Notes: generated from the letters alone by a model not told the origin. Positions 49,301-56,166 are shown, numbered from the stretch's first letter. The stretch: 64,000 bases of DNA from Ischnura elegans (GCF_921293095.1 NC_060253.1:81505992-81569991), one strand, 5' to 3'. A program made the numbers and translations.

Positions 49301-51060
49301 TTTCAAAGTGTCCCTATAAGTATATCATGGTAAGAATTCCAAATCACAGACCCATTTTCCAGGACAGGCCTTGCCTAGGCAGCATAAAATAATATAATAC
49401 AGTTCGGATTCAGGAAATCTTTACAAAAGCAGCTTATGGAAGCCAACATTTTATATGATCTAATGGTGATTTGTTTAAAATGCACATTAAAGCAAAAATT
49501 ACTTCAAAAACAATACCAAAGTCTGAAATATGATTGACTCTTTTGGAAGAAGAGTCATATATATGAAAGTCATAGAGAAATGGGACGTTATTCAGACAAA
49601 AAGTCATAACATTGCATTAGTTTAACCCTTTCCCAAACTGTGAACGTACCTTTTCTTCCTCACTCCATGCACTTTGCACTTTTGCCGCATGTGAGGGGTA
49701 GGTTTTCAGAGATTGAGTAGCAGCAAAAGGGTTAAATTCAATTGCATATACTTGGCATTTCCCCAATTGAGCACATAGTGTTATGGCAGAGTTGAAGTTC
49801 ATTAATGTAATCATAGCAATCAGTTAGATGAAAGATTTTTCTGTCATCAGCATATAAAAGGTTTTTAACTGGATACATATTAGAGCATGCATCACTTATG
49901 AATAATAGAAAAAGTAAAGGGGATACATGAGATCCTAGGGGTATGCCAGTGAATGGGTCAAAGGAATGTGTATAATAATAGGTAAATAATAAAAAATATA
50001 GATAATTAAATTTCAGATTTTAGAAATAAGGTTTCTTCCCAAAATATGGCTTTTTATCCACGGTAATAAAGGGCCAATAGTGCCATAAACCACCAATTTG
50101 GTAAGTAGTTTTGAGTGATTTACCTTATCCAATAACTTAGTGAAGTTGCAATAAGCAATATTAACTTGGTAGTGTTTCTGATGAAGTCTGACAACATCAC
50201 GTTGGAATAGGGTTAAGTTGTAGTCGATCGGCCCTTGATAAATTCGTGCTGCTCATTCAATAACATAATGAAAATGAGAGAGCTCTCTTTATCAGTGACA
50301 TGGCTTTCAAGAACTTTATTCAGCATGGATTTGATAGCAATCGGTCAATCTTGTAGTCGTGTAGAACAGCAAATATAGAACAATATTTAAGTGTTTCCTC
50401 CATTAGATTTATTCAATATTAAGTGTGGACGATAATGCGAACATCATGGGCAATTCATGCTTTCCCGGCGAATGGAGTGGAGATTTTCTGTGTATGGATT
50501 TCACAACACCAAAATCCGTGACCATGTCCTAAGCGGATAAAAAAATTCCTAAAACAAATAAAATAACTAAAATTTAGGGAAACATACATCTGACAACAAA
50601 GTTGGGTTTCGCCACGATTAGTAGCTACTGACAATCACTTCTAAGAGTGAAAGTGTGCAGGAAAGAGTAATATATTTTGCGACCCTCAGGAGAGAAATTT
50701 TAAAATTAACCTGAGACGATGGTCGGTTTCTTCCTCTTAGGTGAAGGGGGTAGGGGATCTTCTTCATCGTCAGAGTCGATGATTATGGTCTTTTTCTTCT
50801 TGAAAGATTTCTCCGACTTTCCGTTAACTTTGCTCTTCGAGGTTCCGTCATCACTTATTTTTCCCGGACGGGCTTTAGCCGCCCCAATAGAAAAGTAGGA
50901 CCTTATATCCTAGAAAAAACCGTAGGTAGTGGTACGATTAACATCATATTGATTAGACAATCGACAACAGTTTCAAAGTGAAACGACACAGTACCCCAAA
51001 AATATTAACTACTGAGCAACTAAATACTAAAAAATTACTACATTTACTTACTTGAGACAT
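13221..51060 (-). CDS. RFC1: Replication factor C subunit 1 (clamp-loader large subunit), 19 exons
   Basis: RFC1 is the large subunit of the RFC pentamer that opens PCNA and loads it onto primer-template DNA in the nucleus. Nineteen exons with GT-AG borders and compatible phases join to 1238 residues (human about 1148). In order: a PIP-like N-terminus (MSQDIRSYF); a long Ser/Lys/acidic linker; a BRCT domain (about 440-530); an AAA+ core with Walker A GAPGIGKT (709-716, split by an intron), Walker B VLVMDE (774-779) and sensor-1 Asn in CICND (811); the RFC1 C-terminal domain; and an acidic then Gly/Lys-rich tail. All key residues are intact, so the gene looks functional. The excess length comes from serially repeated linker exons. 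Exons, 5' to 3': 51052-51060, 50711-50909, 47798-47913, 47047-47232, 46676-46861, 45537-45710, 42885-43376, 39404-39583, 38639-39167, 38431-38499, 37914-38063, 35923-36149, 32076-32273, 26858-27009, 26155-26269, 16747-16892, 15908-16148, 14561-14761, 13221-13367. Confidence 0.95.
13368..14560 (-). other. RFC1 intron 18, with perfect hairpin
   Basis: Intron between exons 18 and 19. It holds the perfect 26-bp stem-loop at 13850-13909 and no other recognisable element. Confidence 0.7.
13850..13909. repeat. Perfect 26-bp inverted repeat with 8-nt loop
   Basis: Arm 13850-13875 (GGTTTTTTCCAGGGTTAACA then AACTTT) is the exact reverse complement of 13884-13909, with loop GAACATAG. It lies in RFC1 intron 18. 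It could be the core of a foldback element or a hairpin formed in the pre-mRNA. Confidence 0.85.
14561..14761 (-). CDS. RFC1: RFC1 exon 18 (end of C-terminal domain, acidic patch)
   Basis: Starts VKAAFTRAYNKE, the most conserved end of the RFC1 C-terminal domain. It continues to KKKRGGGG and a long Glu/Asp run, ending DIDSDAMIK before a GTATTT donor. 67 codons, phase 0 at both ends. Confidence 0.92.
14762..15907 (-). other. RFC1 intron 17
   Basis: Nothing recognisable beyond AT-rich intronic sequence. Confidence 0.6.
15908..16148 (-). CDS. RFC1: RFC1 exon 17 (C-terminal domain)
   Basis: Completes the split codon from exon 16 and reads TRATKQSIKLDYLSYLRDAI, then the helical YSLLREDLDSIMEL segment. 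It ends VSSK before GTGTGT. 241 nt, entering in phase 2 and leaving in phase 0. Confidence 0.92.
16260..16430 (+). mobile_element. MITE with TACCGTATTT ends, copy 1
   Basis: The left end TACCGTATTTCTCCGAATAT and the right end ATATATGGTA flank blocks of GAATATAG + poly-C / poly-G + ACTATATTC. A second copy lies inverted at 27391-27564. It is in RFC1 intron 16 and non-coding. Confidence 0.7.
16747..16892 (-). CDS. RFC1: RFC1 exon 16 (C-terminal domain)
   Basis: Reads AIFSSVVPGALMEGHMTG, then FPAFLGKTSTKGK and LAQELSLHTRV, the expected RFC1 order. Donor GTAAGT after GTTAC, leaving phase 2. Confidence 0.93.
16958..17687 (+). repeat. Left terminal inverted repeat arm
   Basis: Reverse complement of 20448-21168. 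A short frame inside each arm (17471-17656 minus and 20479-20664 plus) translates almost identically, 59 of 61 residues. This shows how similar the arms remain; I do not treat it as a gene. Confidence 0.85.
18099..18960 (-). pseudogene. Tigger/pogo-type remnant with broken CENP-B-like HTH
   Basis: At 18099 a pogo-like end TACAGTGGAACCTCTATC begins. On the minus strand from 18842 the sequence reads MALSKEQVGTLKYGLKIIED, then KNPS, a stop, and KCVDIAERLGLSAST, which is the CENP-B/Tigger N-terminal helix-turn-helix in broken form. The matching right end is not visible, so the right boundary is approximate. It sits inside the 4.2-kb long-TIR element. Confidence 0.55.
19199..20116 (+). pseudogene. 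Partial transposase of the long-TIR element
   Basis: The open frame runs from after a TAA at 19196 to the stop at 20116. The conserved part contains SDDLNHD, TDGCAGQYKN and STSHGKSSCDGIGGTIKR, a pattern I know from uncharacterised transposon proteins in many animal genomes. Counting from 19268, the aspartates of TDGC (residue 30) and SCDGIGG (residue 71) are plausible catalytic acids. There is no proper start codon; 19268 is GTG. A KKRRL basic stretch follows the stop in another frame, suggesting a frameshift near the C-terminus. The N-terminal half expected of a full transposase is absent upstream. Confidence 0.65.
20448..21168 (-). repeat. Right terminal inverted repeat arm
   Basis: Reverse complement of 16958-17687, including the inner border (AATAGCCCTGATAGCACGAA against TTCGTGTTATCAGGACTATT) and the outer GGAATGACCC terminus. 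Confidence 0.85.
22833..24570 (-). mobile_element. Tigger/pogo-type element
   Basis: The ends are perfect inverted repeats: TACACCCATGTCTCGTATAG on the left and CTATACGAGACATGGGTGTA on the right, with TA at the insertion edges as expected for the Tc1/mariner/pogo superfamily. The inside carries a degraded transposase on the minus strand (23347-24010). Further GCGCTATACGA-type subterminal repeats lie near both ends. It is located in RFC1 intron 15. Confidence 0.8.
23347..24010 (-). pseudogene. Degraded Tigger-like transposase
   Basis: The first part (24010 downward) reads a CENP-B-like helix-turn-helix segment with FENGERQSDIARKF. A frame change follows. The second part (23607-23347) carries LVLSVDETIFFWKRM, SRSFIF and GFKAFKD, matching the first catalytic Asp region of Tigger/jerky DDE domains (VDET). 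The remaining catalytic region is missing, so the gene is dead. Confidence 0.75.
26155..26269 (-). CDS. RFC1: RFC1 exon 15
   Basis: Completes an Arg codon and reads NLKERLSLLAQTTESLAMGD, then NNAWKLLPSQ before GTATGT. It matches the collar region of RFC1. Its first bases and 3' splice site lie within a tandem duplication. Confidence 0.92.
26252..26549. repeat. 149-bp direct tandem duplication over the exon 15 acceptor
   Basis: Two units, 26252-26400 and 26401-26549, share AAATTCCTGTGCCAAAAGGA, TCATATAGGTGCAATTATAT and CCATCACCCATACCTTACGA in the same order with few differences. The left unit contains the real 3' splice site and the first 18 nt of RFC1 exon 15, so the right unit carries a duplicate acceptor upstream in the transcript. 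Confidence 0.9.
26858..27009 (-). CDS. RFC1: RFC1 exon 14
   Basis: Reads GPWDVLRKVFSAEERR, then AELFFYDYNLGPLFVFENYP, a signature block of the RFC1 C-terminal domain. Donor GTAAGT, phase 2 exit. Confidence 0.94.
27391..27564 (-). mobile_element. MITE with TACCGTATTT ends, copy 2 (inverted)
   Basis: Runs from TACCATATATGTTTGAATAT to GGAGAAATACGGTA, the reverse orientation of 16260-16430, with the same poly-C/poly-G blocks next to ACTATATTC. Confidence 0.7.
29082..29236. mobile_element. 155-bp hAT MITE
   Basis: The ends CAGGGGTGGCGAACC and GGCTGACCACCCCTG are inverted repeats typical of hAT MITEs. The flanks ATCAAGGC (29074-29081) and ATCTAGGC (29237-29244) match at 7 of 8 bases, a slightly decayed 8-bp target duplication. 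Confidence 0.75.
29584..31530. mobile_element. 1.95-kb element with TACAGT..ATCC inverted ends
   Basis: Left end TACAGTCGGATCCAGATTTA and right end TAAATCAGGATTCTACTGTA are inverted repeats with a few mismatches, resembling Tigger/pogo ends. Subterminal CGCATTTAACGT / CATTTAGTGTTTTTCC repeats occur on both sides. Several open frames of 60-90 codons lie inside (29785-30845, both strands), but I cannot match any to a transposase, so the interior is unidentified. Confidence 0.6.
32076..32273 (-). CDS. RFC1: RFC1 exon 13 (end of AAA+ module)
   Basis: Reads GAMMSICFKEGVKLAPEAL, then NQDIRQVLHQLNMW, the sensor-2/lid part of RFC1. It ends KDVRL before GTAAGT. 66 codons, phase 0. Confidence 0.95.
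33053..33627. mobile_element. 575-bp Tigger-like MITE
   Basis: Left end TACAGTGGAACCTCGTTA and right end TCGAGGTTGCACTGTA are inverted repeats. TA sits at both edges. Motifs such as GCTATAGCGA and TTACGAGA recur inside. No transposase is encoded. Confidence 0.75.
34905..34967 (+). repeat. tRNA-like Pol III promoter (SINE head?)
   Basis: GTGGTGGCTAGAGTGTTGG resembles an A box, and GGTTCAAATCT about 35 nt later fits the B-box consensus. There is no clover-leaf closure, so this is a tRNA-derived repeat and not a tRNA gene. Penelope-like coding sequence follows directly. Confidence 0.45.
35030..35480 (+). pseudogene. Penelope-like retroelement C-terminal fragment
   Basis: The plus frame reads SAISEHAWSEPGH, then FEDARIIAKENKYF, RLIREAIEIAKT and FNRDQGYSLHITWKRIL before a stop at about 35307. 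The pattern (A-x-H-x6-H; REAIEI; NRDxG; W) matches the C-terminal end of insect Penelope-type polyproteins. GAAGACGCTGACTGCAATG and GTCAGCC, with a CAAACTGTTGTC block, follow as at Penelope 3' ends. The reverse transcriptase itself is absent. Confidence 0.55.
35923..36149 (-). CDS. RFC1: RFC1 exon 12 (Walker B)
   Basis: Carries VLVMDEVDGMAGNEDRGG, CICNDRAHPKIRSLV and YDLRFQRPRMEQIR: the Walker B acidic pair, sensor-1 Asn and the DLRFQRP signature. Donor GTAAGT, phase 0. Confidence 0.96.
36150..37913 (-). other. RFC1 intron 11
   Basis: Contains a possible tRNA-derived SINE on the minus strand (37620-37745). Around 36550-36790 there are faint LINE-like fragments I cannot confirm. Confidence 0.55.
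37620..37745 (-). repeat. tRNA-derived SINE candidate
   Basis: On the minus strand GGATGGGGAAGTGGTC (A-box-like) is followed about 50 nt later by GGTTTGATTCC, a close B-box match. No functional tRNA fold is evident. Confidence 0.4.
37914..38063 (-). CDS. RFC1: RFC1 exon 11 (second half of Walker A)
   Basis: Completes the P-loop as GKTTSALLVCKELG, then EFNASDTRSKKLLE, the conserved AAA+ box of RFC1. The P-loop codon for Gly is split by intron 10. Confidence 0.95.
38064..38430 (-). other. RFC1 intron 10
   Basis: AT-rich; nothing recognisable. Confidence 0.6.
38431..38499 (-). CDS. RFC1: RFC1 exon 10 (first half of Walker A)
   Basis: A 69-nt exon reading PWDKNDDGGFYKAALLSGAP, then GI before a GTGTGG donor. 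It is too short to stand out as an open frame but joins exons 9 and 11 in phase. Confidence 0.93.
   Translation of the reverse strand, partial: ALGIKMTMGDFTKLLYSQGLQE
38639..39167 (-). CDS. RFC1: RFC1 exon 9 (end of BRCT to start of AAA+)
   Basis: Opens ARNLGTKELTEDGLLDLVRT, the last BRCT strand-helix. It then has a charged linker with KRQK and MWVDKYKPTSIKQVIGQQG, the box II entry of the clamp loader. It ends GKRPPRP before GTGAAA. 529 nt. Confidence 0.96.
39404..39583 (-). CDS. RFC1: RFC1 exon 8 (BRCT core)
   Basis: Reads CLAGMTFVISGVLDSLDREE, then GGKVTSNVSKNTTYIV and LGDEPGPAK, a clear RFC1-type BRCT domain that binds 5'-phosphorylated DNA ends in the family. 60 codons, phase 0. Confidence 0.96.
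40100..41830. mobile_element. Possible old element bounded by GTTTAGGCACCT inverted repeats
   Basis: The left block GATGACGTCAAAGGTGCCTA (40121-40140) is inverted relative to TTGTTTAGGCACCTATGACG (41789-41808). Similarity beyond about 20 bp is weak, and the interior is not recognised. Confidence 0.3.
41461..41532 (+). repeat. Short retroelement-like 3' tail, copy 2
   Basis: GGCTGGTGTCCTAACACC, CCACACGCC and GCGGCTTGCGGGGTATTATG, followed by TAGATGTAGATG. It is related to 2744-2813. Confidence 0.4.
42885..43376 (-). CDS. RFC1: RFC1 exon 7 (linker module and BRCT lead-in)
   Basis: A 164-codon exon. It starts VSSPTSSVPKKGEIKG and contains a SMSSSDDESSARG acidic-serine block like those of exons 4-6. 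A Lys/Ser-rich stretch follows. It ends YQRYLHREGPRNPGSKEVPK, the RFC1-specific helix before the BRCT fold. Donor GTAAAT. Confidence 0.94.
43377..45536 (-). other. RFC1 intron 6
   Basis: Contains copy D of the 660-bp TIR element (43950-44612). The rest is plain intron. Confidence 0.7.
43950..44612 (-). mobile_element. 660-bp TIR element, copy D (inverted)
   Basis: Ends AATAGGGTGGTTTCCT and GGAAACTACCCTATT. Same internal landmarks and orientation as copy C. It lies inside RFC1 intron 6. Confidence 0.8.
45537..45710 (-). CDS. RFC1: RFC1 exon 6 (repeated linker module)
   Basis: Reads ESLIAVTSPKKEASKG, then ELLSDSSSDDESAKSSKK, ending AVKKE before GTAAGT. 58 codons, phase 0. It is a diverged relative of exons 4 and 5. 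Confidence 0.85.
45711..46675 (-). other. RFC1 intron 5
   Basis: No repeat or gene recognised. Confidence 0.55.
46676..46861 (-). CDS. RFC1: RFC1 exon 5 (tandem copy of exon 4)
   Basis: 186 nt, phase 0 at both ends. Reads VSGSSPKKEESKRQAKAVEV, then SDSSEDEFAKGSR and TKGEEVKK. 50 of 62 residues match exon 4. Flanking intron sequence is also similar (AACAGGGAA, CCAAGAAATG), so the duplication covered exon plus introns. The donor GTTAGG is weak. Confidence 0.85.
47047..47232 (-). CDS. RFC1: RFC1 exon 4 (tandem copy of exon 5)
   Basis: 186 nt, phase 0. Reads VSGRSPKKEESKRPAKAVEV, then SDSSDDEFAKSSRHS and TKGEEVKK. It gives a Ser/Asp block of casein-kinase-2 type in the disordered linker. The donor GTTTTG after AAAAAG is poor, so the exon may be variably used. 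Intron 4 between the copies is only 185 bp. Confidence 0.85.
47233..47797 (-). other. RFC1 intron 3
   Basis: Nothing recognised. The part just upstream of exon 4 repeats the sequence upstream of exon 5. Confidence 0.6.
47798..47913 (-). CDS. RFC1: RFC1 exon 3
   Basis: Completes an Asp codon and reads SKKDSSKASAQNLKPVNIGD, then IFGKKPVQRTDS. The xxFFGxKPV-like block is typical of RFC1 linkers. 116 nt, phase 1 in, 0 out. Confidence 0.88.
48569..50200 (-). pseudogene. Non-LTR (LINE) reverse-transcriptase relic
   Basis: On the minus strand, about 50190-49990 reads KLLDKVNHSKLLTKLVVYG, then LLPWIKSHILGRN. After a gap, 49950-49790 reads DPFTGIPLGSHVSPLLFLLF and NLLYADDRKIF: reverse-transcriptase blocks including the catalytic YADD. 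Frames are broken. The downstream end at 48569-48590 is AATAAA followed by TTATTATTATT, a plausible LINE 3' tail. It sits in RFC1 intron 2, sense to the gene. Confidence 0.7.
49626..49731. mobile_element. 106-bp TTAA-flanked MITE
   Basis: Flanked by TTAA on both sides (49622-49625, 49732-49735), with ends CCCTTTCCCAAACTG and GCAGCAAAAGGG. A longer relative is at 56167-56308. TTAA with CCC ends suggests a piggyBac-type element. It interrupts the LINE relic. Confidence 0.6.
50711..50909 (-). CDS. RFC1: RFC1 exon 2 (PIP-like N-terminus)
   Basis: Reads DIRSYFSIGAAKARPGK, then a Ser/Lys stretch with KKKKTIIIDSDDEEDPLPPS, PKRKK and IVS. With exon 1 it gives MSQDIRSYF, a PCNA-interaction-like motif (I-x-x-Y-F). 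PKRKK is a likely nuclear localisation signal. Donor GTTAAT. Confidence 0.92.
51052..51060 (-). CDS. RFC1: RFC1 exon 1 (start codon)
   Basis: A 9-nt coding exon, ATGTCTCAA, followed by a perfect GTAAGT donor at 51051. It joins exon 2 in phase and supplies the Met-Ser-Gln before DIRSYF, which is why I chose this start. Intron 1 is 142 bp. Confidence 0.85.
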
Positions 51061-51335
51061 TGAAATGGTTAAAATAAGTCAAAAAGGTCCTAAATACAAG
51101 CCCTCGAATGTAGCATAACGTGATTTCTTGGCGCTCTGAAATAACAAAACACATCTTAAAATGTGAAATGCGCACGGAATATCGCAAGTGATCGCAAGCA
51201 ACACAAACAGAAGTATGTTATGAATTGAGGGTACGTCTGGTGTTGCTTCTTTAGTGTGATGAAATCCTGATTGGTTATTAATTATTTGCGGCTGAGTCTT
51301 CGCCTATCTCCCCACTGTCCAAATTGATACACGCA
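51061..51335. promoter_or_regulatory. Shared RFC1/NAA38 bidirectional promoter region
   Basis: Only 275 bp separate the two divergent start codons, so both 5' UTRs and promoters must lie here. An inverted CCAAT box (GATTGGTTA) lies at about 51269-51277. No TATA box is obvious at a standard distance from either gene. Confidence 0.65.
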
Positions 51336-51829
51336 ATGCACAAGGAAGTAGTTAATGAATTGGATTATAGAGATAATAATGAGGCTTCATCTCGAAAAAT
51401 TAAGGCAAGTTAAAATTAAACTAAATTCACTGGCTGCACGTATTTTTTTGTAACAGGAATATTGTTTTTACAGACAAACTTTCCATCTAAACCCGATACT
51501 CCTGGAAAAATGAAATTGAGAAGCTGGCTTAACAAGAACATGAAAATCGAAATGACCGACGGTCGAGTCTTAATAGGTATTTTTTTGTGTACAGACCGAA
51601 ACTGCAACATAATATTGGGCTCATGCAGTGAATATTTGAAGCCGGAAGGTAAGCAAAAAATGTTTTGCATAAATATGTGGCTAATGTCAGTTTTTCGTAC
51701 TGATTTATTTTTACGGGTCTTAATTTAGATGGTGGTAGCATGGAAGAGCCGAGAGTGCTTGGATTGGTGATGGTTCCTGGGAGACACACGGTATCCATAA
51801 ACCTCGATGACATTTCGGAAGGGAAGTAA
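51336..51829 (+). CDS. NAA38: N-alpha-acetyltransferase 38, NatC auxiliary subunit (LSMD1)
   Basis: NAA38 is the Sm-like small subunit of NatC, which acetylates N-terminal Met before hydrophobic residues on nascent chains at the ribosome. Three exons (51336-51404, 51474-51648, 51729-51829) join to 114 residues (human about 125). The Sm fold is seen as [20 protein letters not shown], then [21 protein letters not shown] and [17 protein letters not shown]. The stop is TAA at 51827. Exon 1 (MHKEVVNEL ... SRKIK) is less conserved and ends at a GC donor (AAG then GCAAGT); introns are 69 and 80 bp. If exon 1 is wrong, the Sm domain call still stands. Confidence 0.9.
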
Positions 51830-52472
51830 TTGGCCATTGAATTCAATGGCTTTGTGAATGGAACAGGTTCACTTTATGGATGAGTCGCCGGAAAAATTAT
51901 CAAGTTGAAACTTTTCTCCAGCTGTAATGGTAATATTTGGTATCTCCCATGCCTTCTACTGATACTTATTGCCACGGAGAGGTATTGGTCAGGCTATAAA
52001 AATGTCGTCTCACCCGAAAACAGTTTACGATTTCACTTCTGTATTGAATTTTAACTCAGCAAGTCATATTATTTGTACTACATCTGTGTGAATAATTATC
52101 TGCTCAAGTCTCAAATGTCTTATTTATTCTGTATCAAAAATGTCCAAACTGTTCCCATTTAAAATTTTTAATTTAAAAGTTTGAAAATCTTCAGGTCATA
52201 TGGGACCTAAGTTCATATTATGAACATGAACGTATGGATACATGTGTAGTTAATAGACCATGTATCATTTGCAGTAATATAGTCTTCCTAAAGTTATTTA
52301 TCATGTTTATGTTTATAATAGTTAAGAAAATAATATGCTCAGAAACGCTGTAGGAAACAGCCCTCTACCGACTCATAAAGTTATGTTTTACAATTTCAGT
52401 GAATTTATTATCAGTTTCCTTACTGAATCCCTGCAATTTTCTGGGAACCAGCTCTTCACCATTGAGTGGTTG

Positions 52473-52745
52473 CGGTGGCATAGCCAGGAATTTTGTTTGG
52501 GGTGGGTTCAAAACCGGGGGGGGGGGGGGGGGGAATTTTCTTTTATAACAGAGTACTACGAATATAGAGGGTTTTAAACTAATTTTAACACTTTTCATAA
52601 TCGAAAAAACTTCATTTTTCAAAGAAATCTTTTGTAAATTCATGATTTTTCAATATTGGTTTTGATTTGGTTTTCTATTGTGATGCAAAGTAAGTGTGCT
52701 TTTATATTTTGGGGGGGAGTCCGGACCCCCCTCGCTATGCCACTG
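52473..52745. mobile_element. MITE with GTGGCATAGC ends
   Basis: Left end CGGTGGCATAGCCAGG and right end CCTCGCTATGCCACTG are inverted repeats, with a long G run just inside the left end and GTCCGGACCCCCCTC inside the right. A relative starts at 63858. The flanking 8-mers agree only partly, so a hAT origin is possible but unproven. Confidence 0.6.
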
Positions 52746-53934
52746 GGTGTTTGTTAATGTTAATTGGTATTATGCCTGAATTAACCTTGAGCGATTCATT
52801 TGCACCCACACAGGTCTAAAATTTATTATCAAAATTGGGTTAACATGATAGTAATAGGTAGGTTTTTTCATTTCTATCTGAACTTGACACATAAATTGGA
52901 AGATATGCTGTGTCTAGTTGCTCGCTATTAGGCCATTTACCATGATTTGGAATGTTACTCAAAGTTTTGCAGTGGGTAGTGCAAGTAAAAAATGCTTGGT
53001 GAAATTTGAACATTTGCTTTAAGAATCATTAGGAATCCACAGTTCAATTCTTGATATAATAATATTTCTTCATACTTTTACCATATTAATCTGGATAGTT
53101 TTGAAAGAAACTACGAAAAAAATTTAAATCAACAATAAAAATAATTCCTGAATCCTAGAAAAGCATTGAAAGAGAGCAGGTTACTTCACCTCAGAGCAGG
53201 TCACACCTGATTGTGTTTGTCAGTGGTCATTGAAGCATTGCATATCGAATTTGTAATGCCAAGTACTTTTTCACCATAGTTATTTCTTTAGGGCCTCTCA
53301 AATTTGATGCATGCAATCCCAACTTGTGTGAGCCAAAATCTATGAAGAGGAAATTACAGTAAATTGCTGTAAATATTCATAGAAATAATTTTTTAAATCC
53401 ATTGCATTTAGTTTTGGTAAAAGGATGCACCTTTAAGACAGTTATGACTCAGAATTTATCAAAATAATCATACTCTTTTGGTGATATTGAGGTTCATTTT
53501 TCACAATATTTTAGTCAGAAAGACATTGCTAATATGTAAAAGATTAAGAACTTTTTATATAGCTAAAAATGTTATTAAAGAGTCATGATTTTTTTCCATA
53601 AGCTCCAACCCTCTAAGTAATATCTGAAAATTTTAATACAGAAATAAACGATGCATAATCAATTGAGAAAGAAGTTTTTGGGCAGAAGAAGCAGTGCTCC
53701 TTGAGATTCGTGCCCTGATATTGGAAGAAATTGATAAGTCTCCCTCAAGTTCTTACCCTCACTTCAAACATCTTCAGTATTTTCTGGTAGGTAGGTATGC
53801 AAAAATTTTCTCAGTATCTGGAGTGTAGTTTCTTTATGGCTTAGAAATTATTTCTGATGCTTCAAAGTCCAGCTTTGCAAAGCAAAAATGAATAGTAGAC
53901 AAAAATTTCAACACACAAGCTTAACCCTTTCGAG

Positions 53935-54755
53935 ACGGCGGAGTTTTCGTCTTAACATGACTGCTATACTGAGCCCCAAAAGACTCTTCTTTCTCGGGGC
54001 ATTTTTGGAGGGCATTCGTTAAGAAGGGTCTCGCTGAACCTTTTTCGACCCCTCAACGCTGGGACTTTGCATTATCTCGGACTCCGAGAGTAGTTGTGCA
54101 CCCTTCTTTCCGGGTTTACGACCATACCTGCGGCATTGGTTCGAGGTCAACTTATATATTGCTTATATATATTTAGCAAATGGATAATTGTTGCTTGCAC
54201 GTAAATTGCAGACTTTGAATGGAATTCCTCATTTTTTTCTGAGCATTATCAAATTTTAAATGAAGTTCTAAGGCCAATATTAACGCATTTAATGCAGCAA
54301 CAATTTCCATGTTGATTTTTATACATAACTCGAGATATAAGTTAATATTTATCATAGAATTTCGTTTAAAAATTGTAAATGCTGCTCAAGAGACAAATAA
54401 TTCAATTCTTACTTTATTTTTCTTGAGAAATGAACAAATATTTATTTCGAAACCTGACGGGATAAACAATTGTATGACCTCTGCCCCTTACCGCTAAGAG
54501 GGGTTATAAATGACGAGGGGTCCGGGTACCTGCTCCCGGATTCTGAGGGTAAATCCTAAATCCCGCAGGGTTGGGTCCCGAGACAAACACGACGTAAACC
54601 CGCGACCGTCCCAAAAAAGGGAGAGCTAGAAAACGTATGCACACGGCTTTCATTCGCCTATCTAGGAAAATCTCACACGTAAATACATATACGGCCGTCG
54701 TCTCCCGGGTCAGGAAACGTCCACACGTATATATATGTGTATAGTAGGGAAAAGG
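53935..54755. mobile_element. TTAA-flanked non-autonomous element
   Basis: Bounded by TTAA at 53931-53934 and 54756-54759, with ends CCCTTTCGAGACGGCGG and TAGGGAAAAGG. Inverted similarity is short (CCCTTT). It has GC-rich edges and a long AT-rich middle, with no protein. Confidence 0.45.
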
Positions 54756-56166
54756 TTAAAAATCAAGCATAAAGTAATTTAGGGCAATGATGTGTGAAAA
54801 TAGTGATGGGTCACAAATGCACATATTTCATTGATTGAGTGGATACAAATGCACAGATTTCATATTTCTAAGATTGGTGGGGAATGGAAGATATTTTAGG
54901 TAAGCCAGTACTAGTTCCCATATCTTTGTCCTGGAATTTCTCCTCAAAAATAGCAAAGTGACCCTTAAAATGAATAAGAGATGTTCAAGCCTTACTCATA
55001 TGTTATCTTAAAAATCTAATGCTCATAAAGTGTATCATGAAATTTACCCGTCTCCTGTAGAACTTAGGAATTTTCAAGGGAGAAGGATATAATCTCAACA
55101 TCTGTTATACCTATTAAACATATATGCCAATAACAGTTCATTAAGGAAGAACGAGGGCTGTAAAAAGGTGGCGAAAGTGTTGATATTGGCGCTTGGACCT
55201 GAAGACGTCTGGTTGGAATCCTTGCGAAACTTGTAACCCTATGACAAACAATATGGCTAAACCCAAAGATCAAGAGGTCATCCAATCAAGAACACCTCAG
55301 AAGACTACACAAGACAACATTACCTAGTAAACACTTCATAATGGGGAGTATTAACTTCTTAAGGCATTGAGGTTTCTTATTGAGGCATTTATTAAGTATT
55401 GATTATTGAAAAAATGAAAAATCAGCCTGAATTATGACTTCATGTAGCAAAATATGAAGTGATCTGTTGGAAATTATGGGTGATATTTGAGTGTCCTAAA
55501 CTTGAAACTTTTTGGTCCACCCATGCATTGCAAAAAAAATCAATAGACTTGGAATTTAATAATGCAATGCTAAAAGTTACAGATATTACCTATTGATGAA
55601 AATATGAATTAGCTGAAGTTACAATCCATCTATATTTGTTTCCAAATTCCACCTGAATTTTTGCACTTTTAGGCTTATGGGTTTGAGTGGCTGAAGTTTG
55701 TGTTATGTGATATTGGAAAACTCTGGTGTCAGAGACACTGAAATCAGTCCAAAACATTTTCTCAATTGGAGAGCATAACCCTGGGAATACTGGTTAGAGA
55801 ATCTACCATAGAGTGGTGCAACTGTAAATTGTATCCACCAAGAGCAAAGACTCAACCTTGATCTTGGTGTCCATCATCTTATCATTGTAAGAACTCACAA
55901 TTGTTAAATCCTTGTACCTGCAAAAAAATATCACTTGAAAGTAACATTTTCAAATGAAATTTATTTCAATTGAATTCAAATGCTTAAGCATAAGTTTAGG
56001 AAATTCTTCATTACATAGGTTCACATCCTTTTTTAAGTAAGGAAGAATCAACTACTATCCTTATCATTTATTTTTTGCATAAAGGAAATATTTGTAAAAG
56101 CCAAGAAAAAATATGAATGATTTCATTTTTTTGTTTCCCCAGTCAGAGGGATATATGTACCATTAG

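Larger units (their letters stand above)
47914..50710 (-). other. RFC1 intron 2
   Basis: Contains a minus-strand LINE relic ending in a (TTA)n tail near 48570, and a small TTAA-flanked MITE (49626-49731) within it. Confidence 0.7.

Noticed and set aside
52510-52540. Long G run (and C run at 63887) as G-quadruplex regulators
   Set aside because: Both lie at the same position in copies of one MITE family, so they are explained by the repeat.
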